From an uncultured Psychrobacter sp. (lineage in GTDB: Bacteria; Pseudomonadota; Gammaproteobacteria; Pseudomonadales; Moraxellaceae): a stretch of DNA of 64,000 nt. The notes beneath the pieces are model-generated. The model was not told the DNA's origin. It was given only the letters and a program-made list of their open reading frames with translations, and made no database searches. Within the stretch, counting starts at the first letter, position 1; each line of letters begins with the position of its first letter. Shown one piece after another: positions 1-8,487 of the stretch. Location: contig CANMUI010000002.1 in assembly GCA_947501045.1 (NCBI GenBank), forward strand, positions 124,001-188,000, read 5' to 3'. The position numbers and the translations under genes are program-made.

Positions 1-760
1 TAGGATAAAACACATCGACGATAAAAAAAGCTAAGAAAAAAGCTAGGCTGGCTATGTCTTGTACTTTACTGTTTCTAACTGTAATGCTCTTGTTTTTATC
101 GCTACTCAGTCCGCGCTCAATAAAAAACGGTACCACACGCCGACCAATGGTTAATACCAGACCGATAATTAAGTAAAAGCCTAGATACATCCCTATACGG
201 GTCAAATTCATGTCCGCACTAGCCACTCCCCAATAGCACAGCCCATTGCCGAGGGTTAATAAAGCCAGCTTGGATAAAATCCCCATCTGTTTGTATTGCT
301 TGACTTGTAACACTGCACGGCTTATTACAAAAGCGGTAGAGCCAATAAACAACAAATCAAAAACAGCTGCTATATATAACGGCCAAGCGCTTTGCTCAAA
401 CCCAAAACCCCAACCCAAACCAAAGGCCAGCCAGCCCAAACGCGCTACCAGCCAGCACATAAAGATAGCCAGCAGCTTGTAGCCGTGCGGCATCATGACC
501 CCCGTCCAAGTCTTGACCGCAGTTAATAAAAATCCGGCCACAACCGCTAATGCATAACCATAAACCATCTCATGGCCGTGCCAATACAATGGGTTAAGTG
601 TTTGTGCGTCGATATGAGTATGTCCGGTAAATATAAACGACCACAGTACCATTGCTACCACCGCAAAGATGGCGGCTGCGCTAAAAAAGACACGAAAAGC
701 TAAATTAAGAATAGGATGCGGTGAGGTTGGCGGATGACTGGGTAGATCAATAGCGTGCAT
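1..760 (-). CDS. nnrS: NnrS family protein, 3' part cut by window edge
   Basis: This reading frame opens with ATG at 760 and runs without a stop to base 1, so only about 253 N-terminal residues are present. The translation begins MHAIDLPSHPPTSPHPILNL and then gives successive hydrophobic helices, with HGHEMVYGYALAVVAGFLLT and RRVVPFFIERG, which are typical of NnrS. NnrS proteins are polytopic membrane proteins tied to nitric oxide stress in denitrifying and pathogenic proteobacteria; haem and copper binding has been reported for the family. A candidate NsrR box lies about 55 bases upstream, which supports a nitric-oxide-responsive role. Family assignment is firm; the exact role is inferred. 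Confidence 0.85.
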   Translation of the reverse strand, partial: MHAIDLPSHPPTSPHPILNLAFRVFFSAAAIFAVVAMVLWSFIFTGHTHIDAQTLNPLYWHGHEMVYGYALAVVAGFLLTAVKTWTGVMMPHGYKLLAIFMCWLVARLGWLAFGLGWGFGFEQSAWPLYIAAVFDLLFIGSTAFVISRAVLQVKQYKQMGILSKLALLTLGNGLCYWGVASADMNLTRIGMYLGFYLIIGLVLTIGRRVVPFFIERGLSSDKNKSITVRNSKVQDIASLAFFLAFFIVDVFYP

Positions 761-813
761 AGCGATCTTCTTAACATTTATTTGTGAAAGACATATATCA
801 AGAGATGGTACTT

Positions 814-836
814 AACATATATTTTAAATGAATGTT
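814..836. promoter_or_regulatory. Candidate NsrR operator upstream of nnrS
   Basis: A 23-base near-palindrome starts AACATATATTTT and ends AAATGAATGTT. It matches the classical NsrR consensus (two inverted ANATGCATTT-like arms around one central base) at about 18 of the 21 specified positions, by my alignment by eye. It lies about 55 bases upstream of the nnrS start, where a repressor could block transcription. NsrR is an iron-sulfur nitric oxide sensor that commonly controls nnrS-type genes. The nsrR gene itself is not in this window. Confidence 0.55.
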
Positions 837-939
837 ATAAGTTATACAACGTCTATTCTGATAGTCAATCTCTAGAAGTATCATATTTAGACACCTGCTT
901 GTTGTATAGCGCGCTTTTCTATCCTATTACTTTTCAATT

Positions 940-1386
940 TTAGTATAATGGCAGTTGTACTGCTACAGCCAACAAAGAGAGGATCACTATTAGCGTCACG
1001 TATACTCTTACCTTAAAATACTTAGTGTTGATGATATCAGCCAGATGCAAACCATAGTCAATTGCCAGCAAGCTCAGAAAACCTATGATTAGCAGCCAGA
1101 TAAACCCTACAACTGATAAACTTAAAAATCCAAGCCATAAGAGAATAGCGACGATATTACTCAAGATAGGTAGTCTGATTGCCCACGGATTGTTATTGTC
1201 CAAGGTTAAATGATTGCCCCACTGTGCGCCTGCCATAAATGAGGCGATAACTAGACCGTACACAGATAAGATGTCTTCTGTATCCCCTAATACACGCACC
1301 GCTTCAATGCCTAAAGTAATGAAGACAGCACAAACGATAAAGGGTATAGTGCCAGCAAAGGTCAGATAAGGACTTGGTTTTTTCAT
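940..1386 (-). CDS. DUF3429 domain-containing membrane protein
   Basis: This 148-residue protein has about five hydrophobic helices. Its N-terminal block PYLTFAGTIPF and the segment VYGLVIASFMAGAQWG match the DUF3429 (TMEM69-like) family, whose function is unknown. The open frame extends upstream to 1560, but that extension lies inside the preceding photolyase gene and is not membrane-like. The ATG at 1386 is therefore preferred, with an AGGAGG about 13 bases upstream. It follows the photolyase gene on the same strand with a gap of about 70 bases, so co-transcription is plausible. Family members often sit next to photolyase or cryptochrome genes in proteobacteria. Confidence 0.8.
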   Translation of the reverse strand: MKKPSPYLTFAGTIPFIVCAVFITLGIEAVRVLGDTEDILSVYGLVIASFMAGAQWGNHLTLDNNNPWAIRLPILSNIVAILLWLGFLSLSVVGFIWLLIIGFLSLLAIDYGLHLADIINTKYFKVRVYVTLIVILSLLAVAVQLPLY

Positions 1387-1459
1387 AAAGTAAAATATAC
1401 CTCCTATTAGTAAATCTAAATCAGCTTTTGTACAAAGCTGCTTAAAAACCAGCTTATTA

Positions 1460-2812
1460 TCATACCAACCATTTATCTCTGAAGTCGCCATCGGGATCAT
1501 GTTGCTGCGTTTGCTTTTTGAGATTAAATTGTCGGCAGCCTCTAGGGTCAGCGCCGACACCCGCTAAATATTGCCAATTGCCCCAGTTGCTAGCGACATC
1601 GTAATCAATCAGCTGCTGCTCAAAATAAGTGGCTCCATAACGCCAATCTAGCTCTAATTCATTGATGAAGGCGCTGGCGACCAGTTGCCGACCCCGATTG
1701 GACATGTAGCCAGTATTATTTAGCTGGCGCATACAAGCATTGACAATGGGATATGGCGTTGCGCCATTTTGCCACTGCTCAAGGCGCTGTTTATCATAGC
1801 CAGTTGACGGCGGCTGAGTGCTAATACCTTTAAACAAGAATAAGTCTTTTTGATGAGTCATGGCATACCAATAAAAATACTCGCGCCAAAGTAGCTCAAA
1901 CCATATCCAATAAGTAGAGTCATTGGCAATAACTTGACGCTCATAGCAACGCAGACGATTGAGTAAAGTCTGTACAGACAATGAGCCATTAGCAAGCCAT
2001 GGCGAGAACTTAGTAGTATGGGACCAAGTATCTAGCGCATTGCGGGTGCTCTTATAAATACTTGGCGCTCTGGAGTCAAAGTAGCGCTCTAGATGAGCAA
2101 GCGCTTGGGTCTCCCCACCTTTAAAGCGTGGTTCCAACTGCGCTCGCTCGTCAGATGCTTGCGCTGCAAAAAAACATTCTGTGTTTTGTGCCAAGCTCTC
2201 AGGTATCGGCGGCAGTCTTTTGGGCATGGGGCTAATATCGACGCCTTTTTGGGCATTTAATAAGTTGTGACTGTATTCTACCTTTTTGCGAAACTGAGTA
2301 AAGCTGTTGGGCAACTCTTTAGTTGGCATAGTAGCAAATAAAGTAGCCGTTGACTGACTATGCCAACTTATTTGTGGATATTTATTTTGCAAGGTTTCAT
2401 AAGCTAGATTTTGCGCGTAATCTGCCGTTTGGCTAACGCAAATATCAGTAACCCCTTGCTCATCAATCAGCTGACATAACTGCACCGCTGAGCTCAATGT
2501 ATCTGTAGAATCAGTCCCTTTTAAGTATAATAATTTATTACCCAGACTTTGTAGCGACTCATCTAAATCGCTTAAACTTTCTTCTAAAAAGCGGGTGCGA
2601 GCTTGACCCATCTCCTCAAAGTGATAAGACTGTCCCCAGTTTTTTTGGTTCAGTGTATCGGCTAAGAAGGCGGCATAAACTAGCAGCAATCGCGCATCAC
2701 TACTCTCACTAGCCAATTGAGTCGCCATTGTCAAAGTGGCGTTGTCGTGTACGCGTAAGTCATTATGAAATAATACCAATACGACTCTTTTTTCGACAGG
2801 TTGATTCGACAT
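1460..2812 (-). CDS. DASH family cryptochrome / photolyase
   Basis: This 450-residue flavoprotein is of the photolyase/cryptochrome family. The N-terminal Rossmann-like antenna domain starts near VVLVLFHNDLRVHDNATL. The C-terminal FAD domain carries NACMRQLNNTGYMSNRGRQ and the stretch SNWGNWQYLAGVGADPRGCR, with FN and KQ following, which is the DASH signature. DASH proteins bind FAD and a folate antenna; they repair cyclobutane dimers mainly in single-stranded or loop-exposed DNA and may also signal. Length fits the family (about 430-500). It heads the minus-strand pair with the DUF3429 gene. Subfamily assignment is from motifs only. Confidence 0.88.
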   Translation of the reverse strand: MSNQPVEKRVVLVLFHNDLRVHDNATLTMATQLASESSDARLLLVYAAFLADTLNQKNWGQSYHFEEMGQARTRFLEESLSDLDESLQSLGNKLLYLKGTDSTDTLSSAVQLCQLIDEQGVTDICVSQTADYAQNLAYETLQNKYPQISWHSQSTATLFATMPTKELPNSFTQFRKKVEYSHNLLNAQKGVDISPMPKRLPPIPESLAQNTECFFAAQASDERAQLEPRFKGGETQALAHLERYFDSRAPSIYKSTRNALDTWSHTTKFSPWLANGSLSVQTLLNRLRCYERQVIANDSTYWIWFELLWREYFYWYAMTHQKDLFLFKGISTQPPSTGYDKQRLEQWQNGATPYPIVNACMRQLNNTGYMSNRGRQLVASAFINELELDWRYGATYFEQQLIDYDVASNWGNWQYLAGVGADPRGCRQFNLKKQTQQHDPDGDFRDKWLV

Positions 2813-3030
2813 AACTGAGTTCTCAATGAGTTTAGGTATTAAAGGCGCGGATTTGAACTGTTTTTTAAACTGTTTTTTAAACTGCTCTTAAACTATAGTA
2901 TTTTACGTTACCCTGCACAGTATAAGGCTTGTTAAACTTTAAATATCAGCTTTTATTATCGTTACTACCACGGCAAGCATTGACTCTCGTTGAGCTGACT
3001 GATTAAATGATTGCTACCTAGGAGAATATT

Positions 3031-3261
3031 ATGACAGAAGAAAATGCACCGAGTGAAAAGCGCAAAATTGTTAATAGGTTTTTAGTAAAGCTTACTAAAG
3101 AAGAGCCGCAAATGTATTACGCTTCTACCTCAGAGATTTCACGTAGTATTCATACGATGATTAAAGAGCATACCAATCGCTTATCGGTAGAAGAGCAGGC
3201 GCTGGTTAGAGGAATAACCGTTGAAGAGATTCAGTCTATATTGGGTTTTAAAGCAAGATAA
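3031..3261 (+). CDS. Small hypothetical protein
   Basis: This 76-residue charged, probably helical protein has no motif that I recognise. It starts at ATG 3031 behind a good ribosome site (TAGGAG, spacing about 7) and is followed by a strong terminator at 3338-3368, so it looks like a genuine monocistronic gene and not a chance frame. No signal peptide or membrane segment is visible. The C-terminal half (EEQALVRGITVEEIQSILGF) could form a short helix-turn-helix, but this is weak. Confidence 0.7.
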   Translation: MTEENAPSEKRKIVNRFLVKLTKEEPQMYYASTSEISRSIHTMIKEHTNRLSVEEQALVRGITVEEIQSILGFKAR

Positions 3262-3337
3262 TGGAGTAAAGTTGCGTCATGTATTTTTTTATCTACATGT
3301 ACCCTCTTATCTATAAGTATATATAAGACATTACCTA

Positions 3338-3368
3338 CAAAAAGACCGCCACAATGGACGGTCTTTTT
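3338..3368 (+). terminator. Rho-independent terminator after the 76-aa gene
   Basis: An AAAAGACCG / CGGTCTTTT stem closes a loop of about 10 bases and is followed by a T run. The A-rich left flank could also let it work for the convergent aldehyde dehydrogenase gene. Confidence 0.8.
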
Positions 3369-3444
3369 GCTCTCATAGTCAAACCAAATACTTATCAGCT
3401 TATGCCTGATTTTTAGTACGGCCAGCTTATAAAAAGGTCAGCAT

Positions 3445-4941
3445 TTAAAACGGATAGTCGCGCGGCTTATGCTGATATGAGATCCAATGCGTACGCGTCA
3501 TCTCCTCTAGTACCCACTCGCCGTTGAAGCGTCCAATCCCTGAGTTTTTCTCACCACCAAAGGGCACGTTACTTTCATCGTTGACCGTAATATCGTTGAT
3601 ATGAGTCATACCCGCCCTAATACCACGAGCGAAGCGCAAGCCCTTTTCCATATCCGTCGTGAACACTGAGCTTGACAGACCATATTCAGTATCATTGGCA
3701 AGCTTGAGCGCTTCAGCTTCATCTTTTGCGCGCACGATACCGACGAGTGGCCCAAAGATCTCATTACGGAATAACTCCATATCAGCGGTAACGTCTGTGA
3801 AAATATGCGGCGGCACCACTTGACCTTCAATATCGCCGCCGAGCAGCATTGTTGCGCCTTCTTCCTGTGCTTTGGCAATCTTATCTTTTAATGATTCAAG
3901 CTGATTTTCATTAACGATAGGACCAACGACGGTATCCTCTTTGCTAGGATCACCAAATTTTAAGGTCTTTACGTGAGTATGGAAGCGCTCAACGAAATCA
4001 TCATAAACCTCATCTTCAACGATAATACGGTTAATAGCGATACAAATTTGACCTTGGTGAAGGAACTTACCAAAGACGGCTGCCTTTACTGCGTTGTCGA
4101 GATCAGCATCTTTTAGTACCACAAATGGATTATTTCCACCTAGCTCCAAAGCTAATTGCTTGATGTAGTTGCCGCTATGAGCCAGCTCACCGATATGTTT
4201 GCCTACTGGCGTTGAACCAGTAAAAGATACAAAGCTTGGAATATCGTGCGTGACGATAGCATCTCCAATCTCGCTGCCTGCGCCAACCACCACATTGAGC
4301 AGACCTTTTGGCAGTCCCGCCTCTTCATATATCTTGGCTAATAATAAACCGCCCGTAATAGGAGTATCACTTGCAGGCTTGAGTACTACGGCGTTACCAA
4401 GTACCAAGGCTGGACCAACAGAGCGCTGGGTTAAATGGAATGGGAAATTCCATGGGCTAATAACAGCGACGACACCAACAGGCTCACGGTAAACGAAGTT
4501 TTGTTTACCCGGAATATTAGAAGGACGAATCTCGCCGTGTACACGGTTTGGGAACGTTGCTGCCTCAAGCGTCATCGCCCGTGCGATACTAAATTCAGTC
4601 ATAGCTTTGATACGGGTACTACCCGACTCTTTAATCAGCCACTCAACAATCTCATCTTGGCGCTGATCTAAAATCTCTATAACTCTATACAGTAGCCCAG
4701 CACGTTCTGCTGGTAACTTTTTTGCCCACTCTTTTTGTGCCTCTTCTGCTGCCTCATAAGCCTCATCAAGCTGCTTATCTGTCGCTTGCTGAATCTCAAC
4801 CAGCGTCTCACCACTGTAAGGGTTAGTATTGGTATTAATACTATCGTCTTGGCCTTTTTGCCACTTGCCTGCAATGTATTGTAAGTGAAAGTCGCTGTAG
4901 GCTTCATTAGCATTGACAGCTTTATTAGTATTATCAGACAT
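3445..4941 (-). CDS. Aldehyde dehydrogenase family protein
   Basis: This 498-residue NAD(P)-dependent aldehyde dehydrogenase oxidises aldehydes to carboxylates. The cofactor domain shows VISPWNFPF and FTGSTPVGKHI. The general-base glutamate is E266 in LALELGGNNPF, and the catalytic cysteine is C300 in HQGQICIA; the 34-residue spacing is the family norm. The C-terminal EIFGPLVGI motif is present. It is transcribed away from the TetR gene at 5212. A palindromic operator at 5040-5054, nearly identical to the one in front of yqhD, suggests control by that regulator as part of an aldehyde/electrophile response. Substrate cannot be read from sequence; benzaldehyde-type or short-chain aldehydes are possible. 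Confidence 0.92.
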   Translation of the reverse strand: MSDNTNKAVNANEAYSDFHLQYIAGKWQKGQDDSINTNTNPYSGETLVEIQQATDKQLDEAYEAAEEAQKEWAKKLPAERAGLLYRVIEILDQRQDEIVEWLIKESGSTRIKAMTEFSIARAMTLEAATFPNRVHGEIRPSNIPGKQNFVYREPVGVVAVISPWNFPFHLTQRSVGPALVLGNAVVLKPASDTPITGGLLLAKIYEEAGLPKGLLNVVVGAGSEIGDAIVTHDIPSFVSFTGSTPVGKHIGELAHSGNYIKQLALELGGNNPFVVLKDADLDNAVKAAVFGKFLHQGQICIAINRIIVEDEVYDDFVERFHTHVKTLKFGDPSKEDTVVGPIVNENQLESLKDKIAKAQEEGATMLLGGDIEGQVVPPHIFTDVTADMELFRNEIFGPLVGIVRAKDEAEALKLANDTEYGLSSSVFTTDMEKGLRFARGIRAGMTHINDITVNDESNVPFGGEKNSGIGRFNGEWVLEEMTRTHWISYQHKPRDYPF

Positions 4942-5039
4942 AACTCTTCCTTTTATTTAGATATCATGATCAAAAAACATATTGTCTACTTTAAAATTTG
5001 CTTACTGGTCTAAATTTAAGATCTGTAACGTTAACTTGC

Positions 5040-5054
5040 TAGACGACTGGTCTA
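5040..5054. promoter_or_regulatory. Putative NemR-like operator upstream of aldehyde dehydrogenase
   Basis: The site reads TAGACGACTGGTCTA, with inverted TAGAC/GTCTA arms. It matches the site at 5935-5949 in 14 of 15 bases. It lies about 100 bases upstream of the dehydrogenase start and between that gene and the divergent TetR gene. A partial copy (TACTGGTCTA) lies at about 5003-5012, closer to the dehydrogenase. Confidence 0.7.
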
Positions 5055-5211
5055 ATGCTACCATAGAGACCATCACAGAAACAACGGAAACTGTAAATTC
5101 TTAATTATAAACTTTGTTAATAGAGTAACTTTTAATAGAGAAATCGGCACAGACAGTTTTAAATAACAACTTATTTTTTATACAAATATATAGAGAAAAA
5201 TTAGGGAGAAT

Positions 5212-5883
5212 GTGACTTTTATGTCCGTTACTACATCTATGTCCACTACTACATCAGTTCCAATAATTCAGCCTACACCTGAGAGCTTAACTAATAACGA
5301 ACCCAATAATACTAGAACGCACTTACTAGCGATAGGTTATCAGCTTATTGCCCAAAAAGGCTTTACCGCTGTCGGCATTAAACAGATATTAGATACTGCT
5401 GGCGTACCTAAAGGCTCGTTTTATCACTACTTTGCTTCAAAAGAAACCTTTGGCGAAGCCATCATAAAGCACTACTTTACCAACTATAAGAAACGACTTG
5501 ATGCTATTGGCAATTCGCAGAATATTAACGCTCAGCAAAAACTCTACAACTACTTTCAGAACTGGTATGACACCCAGCAAAATGGCTGCAACCATGAAAA
5601 GTGCTTGGTAGTAAAATTGAGCGCTGAAGTCGCTGATATGTCAGAGCCTATGCGTATTGCGCTTGATAACGGACGTGCACAGACTATCGACTGGATCTCA
5701 GAGCAGATTAAGGCGGGATGGGTAGATAATTCTATTCCTCCTCAAGACAATATTGGCGCTGAGAGTATCGCTAAGCGTTGGTACTTTGCTTGGCTTGGTG
5801 CTAGCCTCATTGCTAAGATTAGCCAAACCAATACCCCACTTGCCGAAGTTTGGCAAATGACGACGACTCAGTTAGGACGCTAA
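5212..5883 (+). CDS. TetR family regulator, NemR/AcuR-like
   Basis: This 223-residue repressor has the TetR DNA-binding domain at about residues 35-80, with VPKGSFYHYFASKETFG as the recognition-helix region. The ligand domain contains KCLVVKLSAEVADMSEPMR, which closely resembles E. coli NemR (CLTVKLSAEV) and AcuR. NemR senses electrophiles, hypochlorous acid and glyoxals through cysteines; C126 and C131 here are candidates for the same job. The roughly 30-residue Thr/Ser-rich N-terminal tail is longer than in NemR. Starts at GTG 5212 (AGGGAG 3 bases upstream), ATG 5221 or ATG 5239 are possible. It sits between its two presumed targets, the dehydrogenase and yqhD. Confidence 0.85.
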   Translation: MTFMSVTTSMSTTTSVPIIQPTPESLTNNEPNNTRTHLLAIGYQLIAQKGFTAVGIKQILDTAGVPKGSFYHYFASKETFGEAIIKHYFTNYKKRLDAIGNSQNINAQQKLYNYFQNWYDTQQNGCNHEKCLVVKLSAEVADMSEPMRIALDNGRAQTIDWISEQIKAGWVDNSIPPQDNIGAESIAKRWYFAWLGASLIAKISQTNTPLAEVWQMTTTQLGR

Positions 5884-5934
5884 ATTTATAAGCAAGAGCA
5901 ATAGGAGAGTTTTGTAACTATTTTAAAAATTGAC

Positions 5935-5949
5935 TAGACGACCGGTCTA
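5935..5949. promoter_or_regulatory. Putative NemR-like operator upstream of yqhD operon
   Basis: The site reads TAGACGACCGGTCTA, 14 of 15 bases identical to the site at 5040-5054. It is about 80 bases upstream of the yqhD start, overlapping where the promoter should be. Its position between the regulator gene and the enzyme genes fits repression that is lifted by electrophiles. Confidence 0.72.
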
Positions 5950-6031
5950 ATTAATGTACAATACTGACGAATGCTAATGTCTCGTATGATTCTTTTTAGC
6001 TATTAAAAATTTAAGAAATGTTAGGAATAAT

Positions 6032-7255
6032 ATGAAAAACTTCCAATATTACAATCCGGTACGTATCGTCTTCGGCGAAGGTCAAATCGAACAATTATCA
6101 AATTTAATCCCCAATGAGGCGCGAGTGCTCATCACCTATGGTGGCGGTTCAGCGGAGCGTACTGGTACTTTAGATGAAGTGAGAGCAGCGCTGACTGCTA
6201 ATGATAACCGCAGCGTGTTTGAATTTGGTGGTATTGAACCAAATCCAGAATTTAGTACGCTATTAAAAGCAGCGGATATGGTTAATGAGCACGATATTGA
6301 CTTTCTATTAGCAGTTGGTGGCGGTTCGGTCATTGATGGTACGAAGTTTGTGGCGCTGGTTTCTTCGTTAACTGAGTCAGATGGTACGGTATCACGTGAT
6401 AAGGCATGGGAGGCTTTAACCAGCTACTGTAAAAATATAGATTCTGCTGTTGATTTAGGAGCAGTTTTAACTATTCCAGCAACGGGTTCAGAGATGAACT
6501 CAGGCGGTGTGGTCAACTATAGCGAACGTCAAGCGAAGTTGCCGTTTAACAATCCTTTAGCGTTTCCTAAATTCTCAATTTTAGATCCAACTAAAACTTT
6601 AACATTGCCGGAACGCCAAGTCATGAACGGTGTCGCAGATGCTTTTGTTCATGTGATAGAGCAGTATCTCACTTATCCGGTCAATGCTAAAGTCCAAGAC
6701 GCTTTTGCTGAAAGTTTACTTAAAATACTTATCAGTGAAGGTTTAGCTGTCAAAAATGACCCAGATAATTTGGACACGCGTAAAAACATCATGTGGACCG
6801 CAACGATGGCATTGAATGGCACACTTGGCGCAGGCGTGCCGCAGGATTGGACGACACATATGATCGGCCATGAGCTGACTTCACTGCATGGTATTGATCA
6901 CGCGCGAACACTGACTATTTTATTACCGTCGACCTTGCGTGAGCTCAAAGACAGCAAAAAAGAAAAATTACTTCAGTACGCGCGTAATGTTTGGAGCATT
7001 AGCGGTACCGAACAAAGTCAAGAATTAGATGACGACACCATCATCGAGATGGCTATCGTCTATACCGAAAACTTTTTCCGTGAGCTGGATCTGCCAGTAA
7101 GTTTAGCCGATGCAAAACTAGATGCCTCAATGATTGAACCTATCGTTAATCAGTTAGAAGCCCACAATATGGTGAAGCTGGGCGAACATCAAACCAATGA
7201 TTTAGCAGTATCGCGCCGGATTTTGGAGCGTGCAGTAACCAGTAATGCCTCATAA
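6032..7255 (+). CDS. yqhD: YqhD-type iron-containing alcohol dehydrogenase / aldehyde reductase
   Basis: This 407-residue enzyme is collinear with E. coli YqhD. It has ARVLITYGGGS near the start, FGGIEPNPEF, LLAVGGGSVIDGTKF (NADPH site), TIPATGSEMNSG and GAGVPQDWTTHMIGHE. The metal ligands D203, H207, H276 and H290 are all present. YqhD reduces short aldehydes (glyoxal, methylglyoxal, acrolein, malondialdehyde) with NADPH. It has its own upstream operator and begins a run of four detoxification genes, which supports a reactive-carbonyl role. Confidence 0.93.
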   Translation: MKNFQYYNPVRIVFGEGQIEQLSNLIPNEARVLITYGGGSAERTGTLDEVRAALTANDNRSVFEFGGIEPNPEFSTLLKAADMVNEHDIDFLLAVGGGSVIDGTKFVALVSSLTESDGTVSRDKAWEALTSYCKNIDSAVDLGAVLTIPATGSEMNSGGVVNYSERQAKLPFNNPLAFPKFSILDPTKTLTLPERQVMNGVADAFVHVIEQYLTYPVNAKVQDAFAESLLKILISEGLAVKNDPDNLDTRKNIMWTATMALNGTLGAGVPQDWTTHMIGHELTSLHGIDHARTLTILLPSTLRELKDSKKEKLLQYARNVWSISGTEQSQELDDDTIIEMAIVYTENFFRELDLPVSLADAKLDASMIEPIVNQLEAHNMVKLGEHQTNDLAVSRRILERAVTSNAS

Positions 7256-7333
7256 AAACTTTTGTAGTTACTACAAAATAAGAGGATCAGCACAGACATT
7301 TACTTAACATAACAATAGATAAGGAAAATAATT

Positions 7334-8383
7334 ATGAGTTTTGATAAAGCACAGAATCAACAACAAAACCGTCAAATTAAACTGGCCAGCCGTCCTCATG
7401 GTCAGCCTAAACCAGATAACTTTGAGCTAACCACTAGCGATATCCCAAAACCCAAAGACAACGAGATGTTACTACGTACCGTTTATCTGTCATTAGATCC
7501 CTACATGCGCGGACGTATGAGCGATGCTAAAAGCTACGCTGAGCCTATGGAAGTTGGTGATGTGATTGTAGGTGGTACGGTCGCTCAAGTCGTAGAATCC
7601 AATATCGATAAATTTGCTAAAGGCGATCTTGTGGTCTCAAACTCTGGCTGGCAGGATTATAGCGTCAGTAATGGCGAAGGCGTTCTAAAACTTGACAAAG
7701 ATATGGCGCATCCCTCTTATGGTTTAGGCGTGCTTGGTATGCCAGGATTTACCGGATACATGGGGCTAACTGATATCGGTAAACCTCAAAAAGGCGAAAC
7801 CTTAGTGGTTGCCGCAGCAACAGGCCCAGTCGGTGCAACGGTCGGTCAAGTGGGTAATCAGTTCGGCGTGCGTAGTGTTGGTATCGCTGGCGGTAAAGAG
7901 AAATGCGACTTTGCGGTAAATGAGCTAGGTTTTGATGTTTGTATTGATCATAAAGCTGACGACTTCGCTGAGCAATTAAAGCAAGCTTGTCCAGATGGTA
8001 TCGACATCTACTACGAAAACGTGGGCGGTAAAGTATTTGACGCGGTGTTACCACTCCTAAATGCACATGCGCGTATTCCGGTTTGCGGTCTCGTGTCTCA
8101 GTATAACGCGACTGAGCTGCCTGATGGTAAAGACCGTTTGGGTCTACTGTTTCGCAATGTCCTGAGCAATCGTCTAACGATTAAAGGGTTTATTATCCAC
8201 GAAGAGTACGGTAATCACTTCCCTGAATTCCTCAAAACCATGAGCAAATGGGTAGAATCAGGCGAGGTGAAAACCAAAGAGTACGTTGCTGAGGGCTTAA
8301 ACGAAGCACCAAACGCTTTTGTTAATATGCTAAATGGTGATAACTTTGGTAAGACGGTCGTAAAAGTCTCTGATGTTGAATAA
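7334..8383 (+). CDS. NADP-dependent oxidoreductase, MDR family (CurA/YncB-like)
   Basis: This 349-residue zinc-free medium-chain reductase begins with the typical LASRPHGQPKPDNFEL and carries LDPYMRGRMS. The Rossmann glycine motif is in AAATGPVGATVGQVG, and YENVGGKVFDAVL is the family signature that follows. Members (E. coli CurA/YncB, leukotriene B4 dehydrogenase-like) reduce alpha,beta-unsaturated carbonyls with NADPH. It lies 78 bases after yqhD and is followed by a hairpin at 8395-8430, so it probably shares the yqhD promoter. Confidence 0.92.
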   Translation: MSFDKAQNQQQNRQIKLASRPHGQPKPDNFELTTSDIPKPKDNEMLLRTVYLSLDPYMRGRMSDAKSYAEPMEVGDVIVGGTVAQVVESNIDKFAKGDLVVSNSGWQDYSVSNGEGVLKLDKDMAHPSYGLGVLGMPGFTGYMGLTDIGKPQKGETLVVAAATGPVGATVGQVGNQFGVRSVGIAGGKEKCDFAVNELGFDVCIDHKADDFAEQLKQACPDGIDIYYENVGGKVFDAVLPLLNAHARIPVCGLVSQYNATELPDGKDRLGLLFRNVLSNRLTIKGFIIHEEYGNHFPEFLKTMSKWVESGEVKTKEYVAEGLNEAPNAFVNMLNGDNFGKTVVKVSDVE

Positions 8384-8394
8384 CTTGAGATAAG

Positions 8395-8430
8395 TATTTA
8401 GCGTCAGATAATTGGCGCTAAATATGTTTT
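8395..8430 (+). terminator. Hairpin / weak terminator
   Basis: A perfect TATTTAGCG / CGCTAAATA stem with a 12-base loop is followed by TGTTTT. It lies between the oxidoreductase and DJ-1-like genes. It may be a partial terminator or a processing hairpin. Confidence 0.5.
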
Positions 8431-8487
8431 AAGTAACAGCAAACAATAATTAATAATAACTAATATAATCAACAACTAAGGATAATT

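Noticed and set aside
246..482. A 78-codon plus-strand frame in the first 500 bases.
   Set aside because: It is antisense to the nnrS reading frame, which has clear membrane helices and family motifs.
7749..8066. A 105-codon minus-strand frame within the CurA/YncB-like gene.
   Set aside because: Antisense to a well-supported enzyme gene; Arg/Tyr/His-rich composition typical of a shadow frame.
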